Positions 23,201 through 35,200 of a DNA stretch of 64,000 nt are shown here, in pieces. A program made the position numbers and the translations under genes. The stretch covers positions 2,570,930 through 2,634,929 of the forward strand of contig CM065325.1 of assembly GCA_033032175.1 (NCBI GenBank), written 5' to 3'. This DNA comes from Saturnia japonica. Its lineage: Eukaryota; Arthropoda; Insecta; Lepidoptera; Saturniidae. Position 1 is the first letter of the stretch, and every line of letters starts with the position of its first letter. A model generated the notes under the pieces. It made no database searches, was not told the origin of the DNA, and saw only the letters and a program-made list of their open reading frames with translations.

Positions 23201-26200
23201 CAAATCGTGATGTAGTAGGATGTCGATTCGTTCTAACTACAAAGATAAATGTAGACAAATCTGAAAAGAAAAAAGCCAGATTGGTTGCCAAAGGTTACAG
23301 TCAGCGATACGGTATTGATTATCGTGATACTTTTGCGCCAGTGATGAGGCTTGATACTGTCAGATTGTTATCCGCTTTAGCTGTTGAGTTAGATATGGAA
23401 ATACATCAGATAGATATCAACACAGCCTATCTGAATGGATATCTAGACGAAGAGGTATACATGAAAATACCGGAGTTCTTAAAAGACAGTCTCGTTAAAT
23501 TGTTACAAACGGAAGATTTTTTAGTCAAGAAACAGGCGCAGCAAATTTTAGCGGACATACGAGCGGGTGGCAATGTTTGCCGTTTACGCAAGTCTTTGTA
23601 TGGCTTAAAGCAATCTGGACGTCAGTGGAACATAAGACTTGACGAAAAATTGAAGAATATGAACTTTAAGCAGTCATTAAATGAGCCGTGTTTGTATTTT
23701 AAAGAGGTTGACGACTGCGGATCAAAACTCTTTGTCTGTGTATATACGGACGATATTTTGATTGCAAGTCAGAAAAAAGATTGTATTCTGGATTTTAAAA
23801 AGGAATTAGGAAAAGAGTTCGAATTGAAAGACTATGGAATTGCAAAGTTTATATTGGGAATAAATATTGATAGAAGTGACAACGTCATAAAGTTGACACA
23901 ATCTCAATACATAAATAAAATAGTACAACGTTTTGGACTCCAAGATTGTAAGGATACAAATACCACACCAATGGAGGTTAATTTAAAACTACAGAATATT
24001 GATACTGATAGTGGTTCTATTTTTCCGTATAGGGAGTTAATAGGATGTTTGATATATTTATCCGTAGGTACCAGGCCAGATATTGCAAATGCAGTGGCAA
24101 AAATGGGTCAGTTTGTCGATAAAGCAGATAAAAATTGTTGGAAAGCGGCAATGAAGACCCTGCGTTACTTAAAAAGGACGCGTGATTATGGTCTTGTTTA
24201 TAAGAAAACTGGTAAGTCTATTAAGGGATATTCTGATAGTGATTGGGGCAATTGTATTATAGATAGACGTAGTTATTCAGGTTATGTTTTTACCTTAGCT
24301 GGTGCAGCAATATCCTGGAAGTCACAAAAACAGAGGTCTGTCGCGACTTCTACTTGTGAGGCAGAATATGTAAGTTTATCGGTAGCTATGAAAGAGGCTA
24401 TCTACTTAAATAGTTTGTTGACTGAAATCGGGTTAGCGACTGTGAGCAGGGTACAATTACATGCGGACAATCAGGGAGCAATAGCGTTATCGAAAGATCC
24501 CGTATTCCATTCCCGCAGTAAGCACATTAGTATCGAGTATCATTTCTTGAGAGATACGTTAAAAACTAACAAAGATATTGTGGTGAAATATATTCCAACA
24601 GAACTGATGCTTGGTGATATATTAACGAAACCACTGCCTAAGCAGAAACATTATTTTTGTATGGAAGGTTTAGGCGTTACTTAGTTTCTTAAATTTTTAA
24701 TGTGCTGTTATGTTTATATACCTTGTTTGTTTCTCTAAGTATATAGTAGATAGTTATACTATGTTTTGGAAGGTACAATTTAAGGGAGCGTGTTGAGTAG
24801 ATACTCTTTTATAATAAATTTGTATCTTCCATATTTTAAATTTGGTATGTGTCATACAGTTCTCTTTTGTTGTGTAAAGATCTTTGCTACCTAATATATA
24901 GATGTTTTTTCCTGTTCTTTACTTTTATATATGCTGGTTTTATTTATTACTACAAATAACTTCCACTGCGCTACCGGCTCATAATCTGCTACAGTATTTA
25001 GATCAGCCAAATATTTCAAGGTCTTGAAATGCTCCGAAATTTTGGATTGATAGTAGGGATTTTACTCCCGTGCTATCAGAAATAGCTGTTAAATTTTTCG
25101 TTTCTTCTGCTACATCTGTAGCATCTGAACGTGTTGCTTCTACAATCAATCTTTTAGTGCCTAATAATCGTAGTAGTCGAACAGCTGAACATATAAAACA
25201 AATAGTATTTTTAAAAACACTTACTGAAAAATATTGGTATACATAATTGTATTATTTAAATTTTAAAAATAATTACTAAGAACTATAACCTAACACTTAT
25301 ATACATTACACATTATGAGCTGACTTACGATTTTTTTTAAATAAAGTCGATTCATCGAATTATCTTTTTTTTTAATCGATATATCGAAACCCGATATTGA
25401 TATATTTAAAAACATCGATGTATCGAAAATCCGATATTTAAAAAAAAATCAACAGTCCTAGTCTAGCCTCGTGGACAGCGGGCAGGTAATAGAAGGAAAA
25501 AAGGGCTGCCGGTTAACGTCCGAGAGATAGCGGAACGTTAACGGCACTTTGCATATCTGAGTTCGGGCCCCTCAGTGCATACAGTAATAAAGTCCGCTCA
25601 CTGTACAACACGCCGAGTTCATAATTCTATGCCTCAGTGTTTACAAACTTATTTTACAGTTAAACCTATACTAATATTATAAAGCTCAAGAGTTTGTTTG
25701 CTTTTGGTTGAACACGCAAATCTTAGGAACTACTGGTTCGAATGTCTTGGTCTTGGATAGCCTATTTATCGAGGAAGGCTATATAAAATCACGCTACGGC
25801 CAATAGGAGCGGAGCATCAATGAATAATGTTGCAAAAGCGGAGAAAATTTATTCCTTTTGAAAGCTTCCATTATGTGACGCAGACGAAGTTGCGCGGGTT
25901 ACATAAAATGATTACACAAAATATTAGTAAAAAATATCTGCGCTACATATGGTGGCCGTACCAAGTTGCCATAAGCCCATTTTACAACAACAAACTTTTC
26001 TCGATTTCATGGAAGCTACTTTAGTGATAGTACTAAAAAAAAGTTCGCTCACCAGAGAGACATACACGTATTTTACTTTCCAATTTTTTTTTGTTTATTA
26101 GTTTAGCAAACAGTTGTACAATATTTTATAGCTATATACAGCTCACGAAAACATTAAAAGTACTAACTAATTATAGGCAAACACAGCATGCACTCAGTAT

Positions 26201-29200
26201 AAGCTACTTATGTAATATACACACCAACAACGTACCAAATTATATTACTATTGTTTCACAAGCGAAGCAGTGATACTTATAGTTATATTTATTATACTAT
26301 AGTTATAGTTATTAAACTTATAGTTGTTTTATAATTTATAAATTCTGGGAATGAGTAAGTTACTTTTATTTCCAAGCAATGTGTTTCGTAGAGGCAGATC
26401 TAAATGAGTTATTATATGTCGAGGACATCTAATAGATACTCTGTAATTAATATTTTAAAAGATTTATGGACAATCAATTTTATTTCTAAGTAAGGAGTAT
26501 ATAGTAATTACTACTTCTTCTAAAATCGCTAATCTGGTGTTGTATGCGGCATCTATATTTAAGTGGTAGATGCTAAACCGTGGAGCCTCTTGAAATAAAC
26601 GTATTATATAATTAATTACCTCTGATTTATCATCATGACTGATATTTCTACTGAGTGCGCACCATCCTTGAGGGTGAACCTAAAAAATTAAATTGTTTAA
26701 AAAAGCTTGTCACTTCTTTTATACCCGTTCATTAATTCAAAAAGTGTGGAGCGCTTTGTATAATCTAATAAAAAGAAATTGATTGACGTGGGCTCTACTT
26801 TGTGGGAATCCATCGTAAAGTTTGTTATTAATTCTTGAGATAAATCTGAAACTAATCATGGAAAAGAATAAAAACCAAAAAGCTGTCGAGCCCGTAGAGC
26901 CGATCAATATTAACCTATAAGAAATAAACGTTAAGCAAATAATAATAAAAATTAATAAATAAAAAAAATGTTACTGATGAGAAGTAAAACGACCACAATA
27001 GATTACATGTGTTTCGCCCCACAACGACCACATCGTCATATCGATGTTGACTCCTCCTCCTAAACTTAGCGGGCGAGTAAACAACCGTTAATCTGTTTTC
27101 AGGTGGCAGTAGAAAAGAATATTCCGATTAATTAATTAATTACTACAAGTACACAAACAAAAAGCTCTCCACGCTTTTTAAATTAACCATTGGATATAAA
27201 AGATAAAAGAAATGACAAATTACCAATAACTACCGAAGATAGATAGATACCTAAACTAATCTAACCCACCATGTATTGTTTAAAAATATATATGTTTGCG
27301 TTTTCTCTAAAATGAAGTTAAAATATTGACAAGGGTAAAATTCATAGGTACTTATATCGTAAGTAATACAAGTCAATTCAATTATTTTATAATTGTTAGT
27401 GCGTGATGAAGACTTGTTTTTAGATTTATTTAACAATATATTTTTATTGAATAAGGCAGATGATTTTTTATAAGTATTCAATTTATTGTAAATATTCTGT
27501 GAAAGTAGTTTTCTCCACATACAGTGTAGTAGTAGATTTATTGTATTTTAACTAAGAGAATTGGACAAATTTCTTGTATTACTCAGTTATGTCTGTAGAG
27601 GTAGCTTTGATACGTCTAGATCTATTTTTATGATGTATTGAGTTGTTAGACTTTATCACAAACACACAACAAGTAGTAACACTGAAATATTAGTAAGTCC
27701 CTCTTAATTGTATTAATCCATGCTACTATCATAAAGAGATAAAGAATAGGAAGCGCGCGAGTTGAATACAGAGTTTAGGAATTCGATAGTGCTGCGACCT
27801 AATTAGAATTATTGCTGTCGATAAGTTTCAAAGTTGTTTTAAATTTAACATTTACATATTGGTTAACATAATGAAAAAAACAAGGTAATATAATATATTA
27901 AAAAAATTTTTATCAATGTTTTCACACAGGGAACTCAAACTGAAAAATAAATCTCTGAAATTTAATCATCATCAGATTAATTTTTCGTCAATTCTCGTGC
28001 TTGACGATGAATTAAAAAATTGTTTTTTTTTTTTTTTGTAACAAAAATTAATGGAGCTGATTCAGTCATTATTAAAAAAACAAAGGGCCACAACTTGGAT
28101 ATTAAAGCGATCAGTAATAGTACAATAATTATCAAAGACGACAGCACTCACAGCATTACAGTAAGGGGGCGTGAGGCGAGGCGTGCGGTCTTTCACCTCT
28201 GCATTCAACTCTCGCGTTTACTATAAGTGAGTTTAGAATATGTTTGTAAGAGGTAATCCCTGGAACTACTAATGCAATTCTAAAGAGTTCTTCACCCACA
28301 GAAAACCATGTTCAAGCCGATGGTTTTATTGCAATATTATTAAGTTTTATATCGTAATTAAAGTGTAAGAAGTCGCAGGGGGTTTGTTAGTAAATAATAT
28401 ATAAGTAAATATTAATACCTGCAATGCGCTAACCACTTCGGCATCGTTCCCATCGGGAAAATCAGAGACGAACTCAACGCGGTTTTCTTTCCTGTTCACG
28501 TCGAAAAGGTGGTCATACATAGCGGCTATAGGGATCAGTTGTTGGCTCATCTGCATCAACCTGTATAGGTTTGGCTGTAACAATACGGTATATTCATTTT
28601 GTCAAAGACTAACATAATTTAGATACTATAGTGCACTTTTTATTCCCCACAGAGTGAAATGACATTCAATGTTTTGGTAGTTTATTGTATTTTTTAAATA
28701 GTGATGTCACCAATATATACATAAGTGTGGCAATAAATATCAAATGAATTTCATGATAATTTAAACAAAGCCGTACAGCGCCATCTATGAATACTCCTGA
28801 AAAATAAAAATAAAACATGTTTCCATATATGCCTTTTTAGAAAATTATGTAAATATAAAATAATTTGGATTAATTTGGTATCTTTTCACATTGTTTTCCT
28901 AAAAATTTTAAGTATATTACAATTACATACACATACATTATATTTTATACTTACATAATCTAAACGCAATTTATAGAACATACAAATCTCCACACTTGTT
29001 AAAATGTATCCTAAATGTACCTCCAGCCTATAAACTACAATCATACCAAATTTCATTCAATTCGGTTCAGTAGTTTTTGCGTGATTGGTGTTCAAACATA
29101 CCGACAGAAAGACAACCAAAAAATTCAAAAACTATCGAAATGCGTTCTGTCTATGATTCGAAGGCCCCGTATTATTTTTCTTAAATATCTTAAATGTACA

Positions 29201-32200
29201 GATTTCAACTCTACTATTTTATTATAAGTATAGATTATTGTATTATGTTAACATTTATTGTATCTACAGTTGAGAAAAAAAAGATATTCTTAATCGAGTT
29301 TCTTGTCGGTTCTTCTCGATGACTGGGATGTTTTCTGAACCGGTACCCAGTATTTTGACGTTCATAAATGCTTTCTTAGGGCCTAAATTAAAATAAATAA
29401 TTTTATTTTTTAAGTTTTTATTTTTATAGAAGCATGGCAAAGTTTCAGCATTGTGGCTAGCTGAACCCGAAACGCGACAAACCAAAAAAAAAATCACTGT
29501 AACGAGTTTAAAACCATGTGCATGGTGGTCGCGACCCAGTTAAGTAAAAATCCAAACAACGATGCAAATGCTAACAAAAGCCTCAAGACAATTTCATTAT
29601 AATGTCTTCCTTCTACAAACCACCGAGTATACCGCCTTGCACCATTAGTTCAAAGACCAGACCTTCGCCAGTAGCGACTCTAAGGTAATAAACCCCTTTA
29701 TGAAAGCCGCCCTGAAGCAATCGTTTATTTTGCTTTTCACTTATTTCTTACTTACTTATACAGTATTTATTATAGGACTTTATTGTTTATCTTTATTACT
29801 TTATGTGTTACGATATTAAATGTGTATAAAAATGTTTAGTAACTAAATTAATAAATCAGTAGTTCTGTCTGTACATTTAATATATGTATTTCCAAAATTC
29901 CCCGATAGGCTTACTATACATGACACCTACATCGATATCAATATACATGATACCTTATATACATCGTTTATATAAACGATAGTGATCACGAATATGCCAT
30001 TAAATTTTTTTTGCCTCTGTCTGTCTGTCTGTTTGTATGTCCGTATTGAACAAAAATGGCATCACCGATTTTTATGAAATGTTGTACACGGGATGCTTAT
30101 GTTATTGGTCAATTCATAGAGTATAAAAAATTTCAATATTACTTTTAGAATTGAAAAAAGAAATCCAAAAAAATATATTTTTGTTAATTCTTAAGTGAAT
30201 TTGATGAAATTTTGTACACGGAAAGTATAGGCCATCCTATAAATAATTAATGAATTATGAGAATTTTCAATAACACGTTTAGGAATCGTAAAAAATGATT
30301 TCCACAAATTTAAAACTTCATTAATTCTAAACTGATTTACTTCGATGAAATTTTGTACACTGTAAGTACTTATATAATAAGTAATTACATAATTGACGGA
30401 CTATAACAATCGTTAGTATTAGTTTAGGAATCGAAAAAAAAGAACTTCAAAAAATTCAATTTTCATTAATCTTCAACCGATTCTGATGAAATTTTGTAGG
30501 CGGGAATCATAAAACATATCATAATTATTGAGAGGCTATAAGAATCGTCAATAATACATTAGAAATCGTAGAATGGAATAATAGTTATCAACCGATATTG
30601 ATAAAAATTGTACACGGGAAATACATGCCATTCCTCGTTTGATACTGCCTATGAATTGTCAACATTATAAATAAAATTAAAATTACGGGATGTGAATGAA
30701 TACCACGTAGTAAAAAACGCGTGCGGAGCCACGGGCACACCGCTAGTAATATATAGAATCTTTAAATGGTTTATGTACTTGTTATATGAACTAAAAACAA
30801 GTAAATGTTCTTTTCTCAAACATGCATAGAAATATTGTCATTATTTTCCAAAAAAGAACACTATTTTCGATAAATTCGATACTTCGCGTGTTCTTTTTTG
30901 GAAAATAATGACAATATTTCCATGCATGTTTGAAACAGGCACTATATATGCCTCGGCGGAAATGGCAATTGCCTATTTCACGGTCTTCGCAATAATGTAC
31001 TAAAATCAACTTTAGCAATTAGCAATATGGGCTTATAAGAAGCCATAACACGCTGAGTTTCTATTGCAAAAAACTTTTTTTGTAGTTTTTTTTTAATGAC
31101 AAGTTTATCTGATGGCTTTCCTTTTTATACAATATAACTATATACATGTTTTGTCACCGCTTAAAATATTCATGGCATTATAAACAAAATAACTGTTAAC
31201 TCAACAAACTTACTTTAAATCCATGTAAATCTTGAGCTAGAGTCGTCAAATTTAAGTCATGTATAATTATAAGTAATCCTCCAGTTGTACACATAATCAT
31301 CTGTCTTGCATCCGGAGCTAGCCTGCACCTCATCAAACTGGATGTGTGAAACACTCTATGGTATACCAGATTGCACTCCGTATAGGAATTTATATCCCAT
31401 GAGTAAATACTGCCATCAAGCCCTGATGTCACCAGTAATTTGTCTTTAACTGAATACTCTATATTTTTCACCCATTTAGAGTGACCGAGAAGTGAGCGAA
31501 TTTTCTTTTTCAAATTCCTTATATCCCAGAGTGCGATTGTAGTATCATCTGAGCATGTTGCAAACATTCTGGCGTCGAGAAATCTGGTGAATAAAAAATT
31601 AATCAGAATATTATATTATCATAGACATAGAAAATCTAACTGGTTGCATGTGAGCCAATGACTATTTGGAGTTGTGAAAATTGGTGTGTACCTATCGTTA
31701 TCATAAAAAAACAAAACGCATGTTGGCATCTCGCTAGCTAAGAATTGAGATGTGAATTTTTTGTTCGTCATTCACAACATCTTAAAACGATTAAAGGAAA
31801 CTTTAATCGGATACGGTTTTTCCCACACAAAATTTTTTCTCCTTCCTGGCCCACTCTATCATCATAATCCTCATGGAGACTAATCAGCCAGTCTAACAGA
31901 TGGAATATATTTGTTGTTTGTAGTTTATCTGAATCTGGATCTAAACTTATAAAATGTTGTAAGGCCCTTCCAAGGCACAGGTTTCCAATAGGGGCGGTAT
32001 TGCCCCCTAGTGGGCGCTGGAACTTTTCGTGGGGGTGGTTGCGGGACCAAAGGCAAATGGAGGGTCGTTATGATAATCACGGGGACGGTCATGGCGTACC
32101 TAGTTAATTAGAAATTTAATATAATGAAATACAGTGTAAACTCTTTATAACGAAACTCAAGGGACTGAGTATTTTTTGTCGTTATAAGAGTTATCGTTAT

Positions 32201-35200
32201 ATGGAGTGAACAAAAAAACAACCAAATTAACAAGATTTTTTAATATGAATGTCTTAGATAATAAATGCTTATAAATTATTGTTTACACATATAGTCTGAT
32301 AACTTTGTCTGACGTTTTTTGCTATGCCAGGACTTGTTTTGCATTATTTTATGTATTCTATTCATATCTAGATATGTGGTGAAATCGTCTTGATTAAACA
32401 ACAAAAAAATTTCTACCAACTTAGCGGCATCTAGGGCTTGTTGAATTGTTGGTGGTGATTCGGCTTTGCCCACTTGATCATCTTCTTCATCTTGATTATC
32501 GGGTGTTTCCTGACTTTTTGACACTAAATCAACAATTTGTTCATCTGTAAGTGTACCAGTTGTGGCTACATCCTCATCTATATTTTCGTACGATTTTAGA
32601 TCTTCGTTAAAATTGTTTGGTATGTTGAACTGGCTTATCCATTCACTCAGTGGTAGATTGTCTTCACTGTCAAATTGGTTCGTTTCTTGGCTACTACATA
32701 ATCCAGCATATCGAAAAGAATGTTGGATAGTGGCTGCTGTTACCTCTTGCCAGGCTTTTGATAAGAAGTTCACTGCTTGTAGCATGTTGATCGAGACTTT
32801 GCCGTCAGTTTCGATCATATCCATCAACATTTTCCGTCTATAGTGGCCCTTTAGGCTTTTAATTACACTCTGATCCATTGGTTGTAAAATACTGGTTGTA
32901 TTAGCTGGGAAAAATACTAACTCTATGCTTCGAAGATTAGATATGATTGGGTGAGCAGGACAATTGTCTACTAGAAGCAAGATTTTCCGTGATTTTAATT
33001 CAGCATCCCATTTTCTCACTTCCTCTTCCAAAATCTGCGATGTCATCTAAGCTGACTTGTTTTCTTTGTACGTAACTGGCAACTGTTTTATGTTCTTGAA
33101 ACACCGAGGGTTTTTCGATTTGCCTATAACTAAGAACTTTCTTTTTTCTGTGCCACTCATATTGGCAGCCACTAGAACTGTAATACGCTCTTTAGACAGT
33201 TTTCCTCCAACACATTTTTCCCCTTTGAATTTTAAAGTTTTGTCGGGAGTCAACTTGAAAAAAAGGCCAGTTTCATCTGCATTAAACATGTCTTCTGGTG
33301 AGTACTTCATCTTTAATTTAGGCCACACTGTACTAATCCAATTGTTAGTCACATTCATATCGACATCCCGCGCCTCTCCGTTCATTTTACCGTATAATTA
33401 TGCCAAGTTGGTTGGCAATCTTTTCAGCCTTAGCTTTTACAATTGGCCCCGAGATGGGTATATTATTCTGGCGCTGATTGTTAAACCACGACAACATTGC
33501 CTGATCTAAGTCTTCGAATTTTGGCTTTCTTAATTTTTTAGAAAAGTTTCCTTCCAGCGCCGCCTGTAGAATTGTTTTTTAGTTTTTCCAAATGGTAGCA
33601 ACAGTGGATTGACTTAGTTCAAAACGCCTTCTAAAGTCACTTTTATTTTCTCCCTTTTCAATCGCACGTATCACAGAAACTTTTTCGTCAACACTAATCG
33701 CTTTCCGTTTTCTGGCCATGTTAACAGTTTCAAAGTAGGTTTACGACTGATAATACGATAGGTACCCAGTATGCTTGGTCGAAGACCATCACTACCGAGA
33801 AAACAATGCGTCATACTGCACGTGTTCAAGGCAATTAAGGATAACAAAAGCTAGACCGACCTCAGATGTTTCGGAGCTTCAAAGTCTTTTGTAACCTGAT
33901 AATAAACAATAATACCGATAATAAATATTTACTGTCTAAAAATATGAACACATTTCTTCGTAATAGAGAATGGCGTATCGCTATAAAGAGTGTTTCAATA
34001 TGTGGGTTTTAACGCAAACCAACCAAGTTGGGCTCACTTCAACGTTATAGGGAGTTTATCGTTATAAAGGATAACGTTATAAAGAGTGTACACTGTACTT
34101 TGAAAATACCTCTATTTTCATGTAATTTTTTTTATCTAGCCATAGTTTATCTATATTAATAAATCTGTAGTTCTGTTTGTACAGTTAATTTTATTCAGTA
34201 ACATACTTTAAGAGCGATACTGATCATAAACCTTTTTCCATGACCATGAATCTTTTTATATTATACATGAAACCAAATATGCTCTCATGATGTTTAAGTG
34301 CCTCAAACCTAAGATGGCAGCTTGCGCGCACATTGTCGACAATAACATAAAAATAGTTTATTTTGAAAATCTCTTCCGTATTCAATTCATGAGCTTCATC
34401 TTCCCCTTCATAATCAAAATGCCTTTTTTTACGTCGTCTTCTGACTTGTTTAAACTGTCTGTCAATATCATTTTCCTCGGCTATTTCTCTCGCTGTTAAA
34501 AGGGATAACTGAAAACCAATTTGTGAATGCGTCTAGGTGTTGTATAGCCACATCTAACTGCATGTTTTCGCTTTGCCACATTTTACTGATAACATTTACC
34601 TTTGTAAGAATGTCATACCATATAACAAGTGAAACTACAAATTCGTAGTTAGTTATTTCCTTTTCTATAGAATGGCATTCACTGACCAACTGACAATCTG
34701 TTGTATTTTCTGCTAAATTCTTTAAAGCATCACATATATCGCTTAGTTGGTATTTAACGACATTCACCGATGCTTCCTTGCACTCCCATCTAGTTTCAGA
34801 AAGTGGTTTTAGCGATAAGGATTTTACATGAGCATTTAAAATAGCCCACCTCTGACTTGAGCCGGCAAACAGAGTGTACAACCTTTGTAGCAAACCAAAA
34901 AAAGATTTTACTTGGACACAAGACGATCCTGCATCTCCTAGGATGAGATTCCAGCTATGACTCCCACAAGGTAAAAAATAAGCGTGGATTAATTTCAATA
35001 ATACGTTTTTGGCTACCACTTTTTTCACCACGCATATTGGCACCATTATCATATCTAACTGTTCTAATTCTGTGATTATTATAATTAGTCAAACTCTCAG
35101 CTGTGGTTTTCTCGACGTCTATGAAACCAATAAAATGTTCTTCAATTTCAGCTGTTTTTGTATTAAAAAATCTTATAATAATTTATAGTTGCTCAACACG

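Larger units (their letters stand above)
20250..24993 (+). mobile_element. Copia-type LTR retrotransposon, nested in hAT
   Basis: 4744 bp bounded by 203-bp LTRs (20250-20452 and 24791-24993) starting TGTTGAG and ending CTACA. By eye they are identical, implying a very young insertion. A 5-bp target duplication GTATT lies at 20245-20249 and 24994-24998. The primer-binding region just after the 5' LTR, TGGTTATGGGCCCAG, matches the internal initiator-tRNA-Met site used by Drosophila copia. A purine tract AAGGGAGCG precedes the 3' LTR. Gene order is gag-protease-integrase-RT-RNase H, typical of Ty1/copia, but the coding region is broken at two places. Confidence 0.97.
20070..25245 (+). pseudogene. 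hAT transposase C-terminal remnant, split by copia
   Basis: Coding pieces 20070-20249 (SLWDRHEDMLLKI ... FGKIPAVLKQYL) and 24999-25245 read across the copia insertion: the frame continues KQYL/DQPNISRS. The second part has KFFVSSATSVASERVASTIN and NRSSRTAEHI, the hAT C-terminal dimerisation region (SATSVxSERVFS). There is an in-frame TGA at about 25026, and the N-terminal BED and catalytic regions are missing. Confidence 0.88.
19602..25460 (+). mobile_element. hAT DNA transposon (deleted copy) interrupted by a copia element
   Basis: Ends are inverted: TAGGACTGTTGAT at 19602 and ATCAACAGTCCTA ending at 25460, each followed inward by ATCGATAT-rich sub-terminal repeats. An 8-bp target duplication, GTCTAGCC, flanks it at 19594-19601 and 25461-25468, diagnostic of hAT. 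Removing the nested copia (4744 bp plus one 5-bp duplicate) leaves about 1.1 kb, far short of an autonomous hAT. It sits in DCAF10 intron 5. Confidence 0.95.

Noticed and set aside
22902..23291. 129-aa frame antisense to copia RT
   Set aside because: Mirror of the real coding frame; no independent support.
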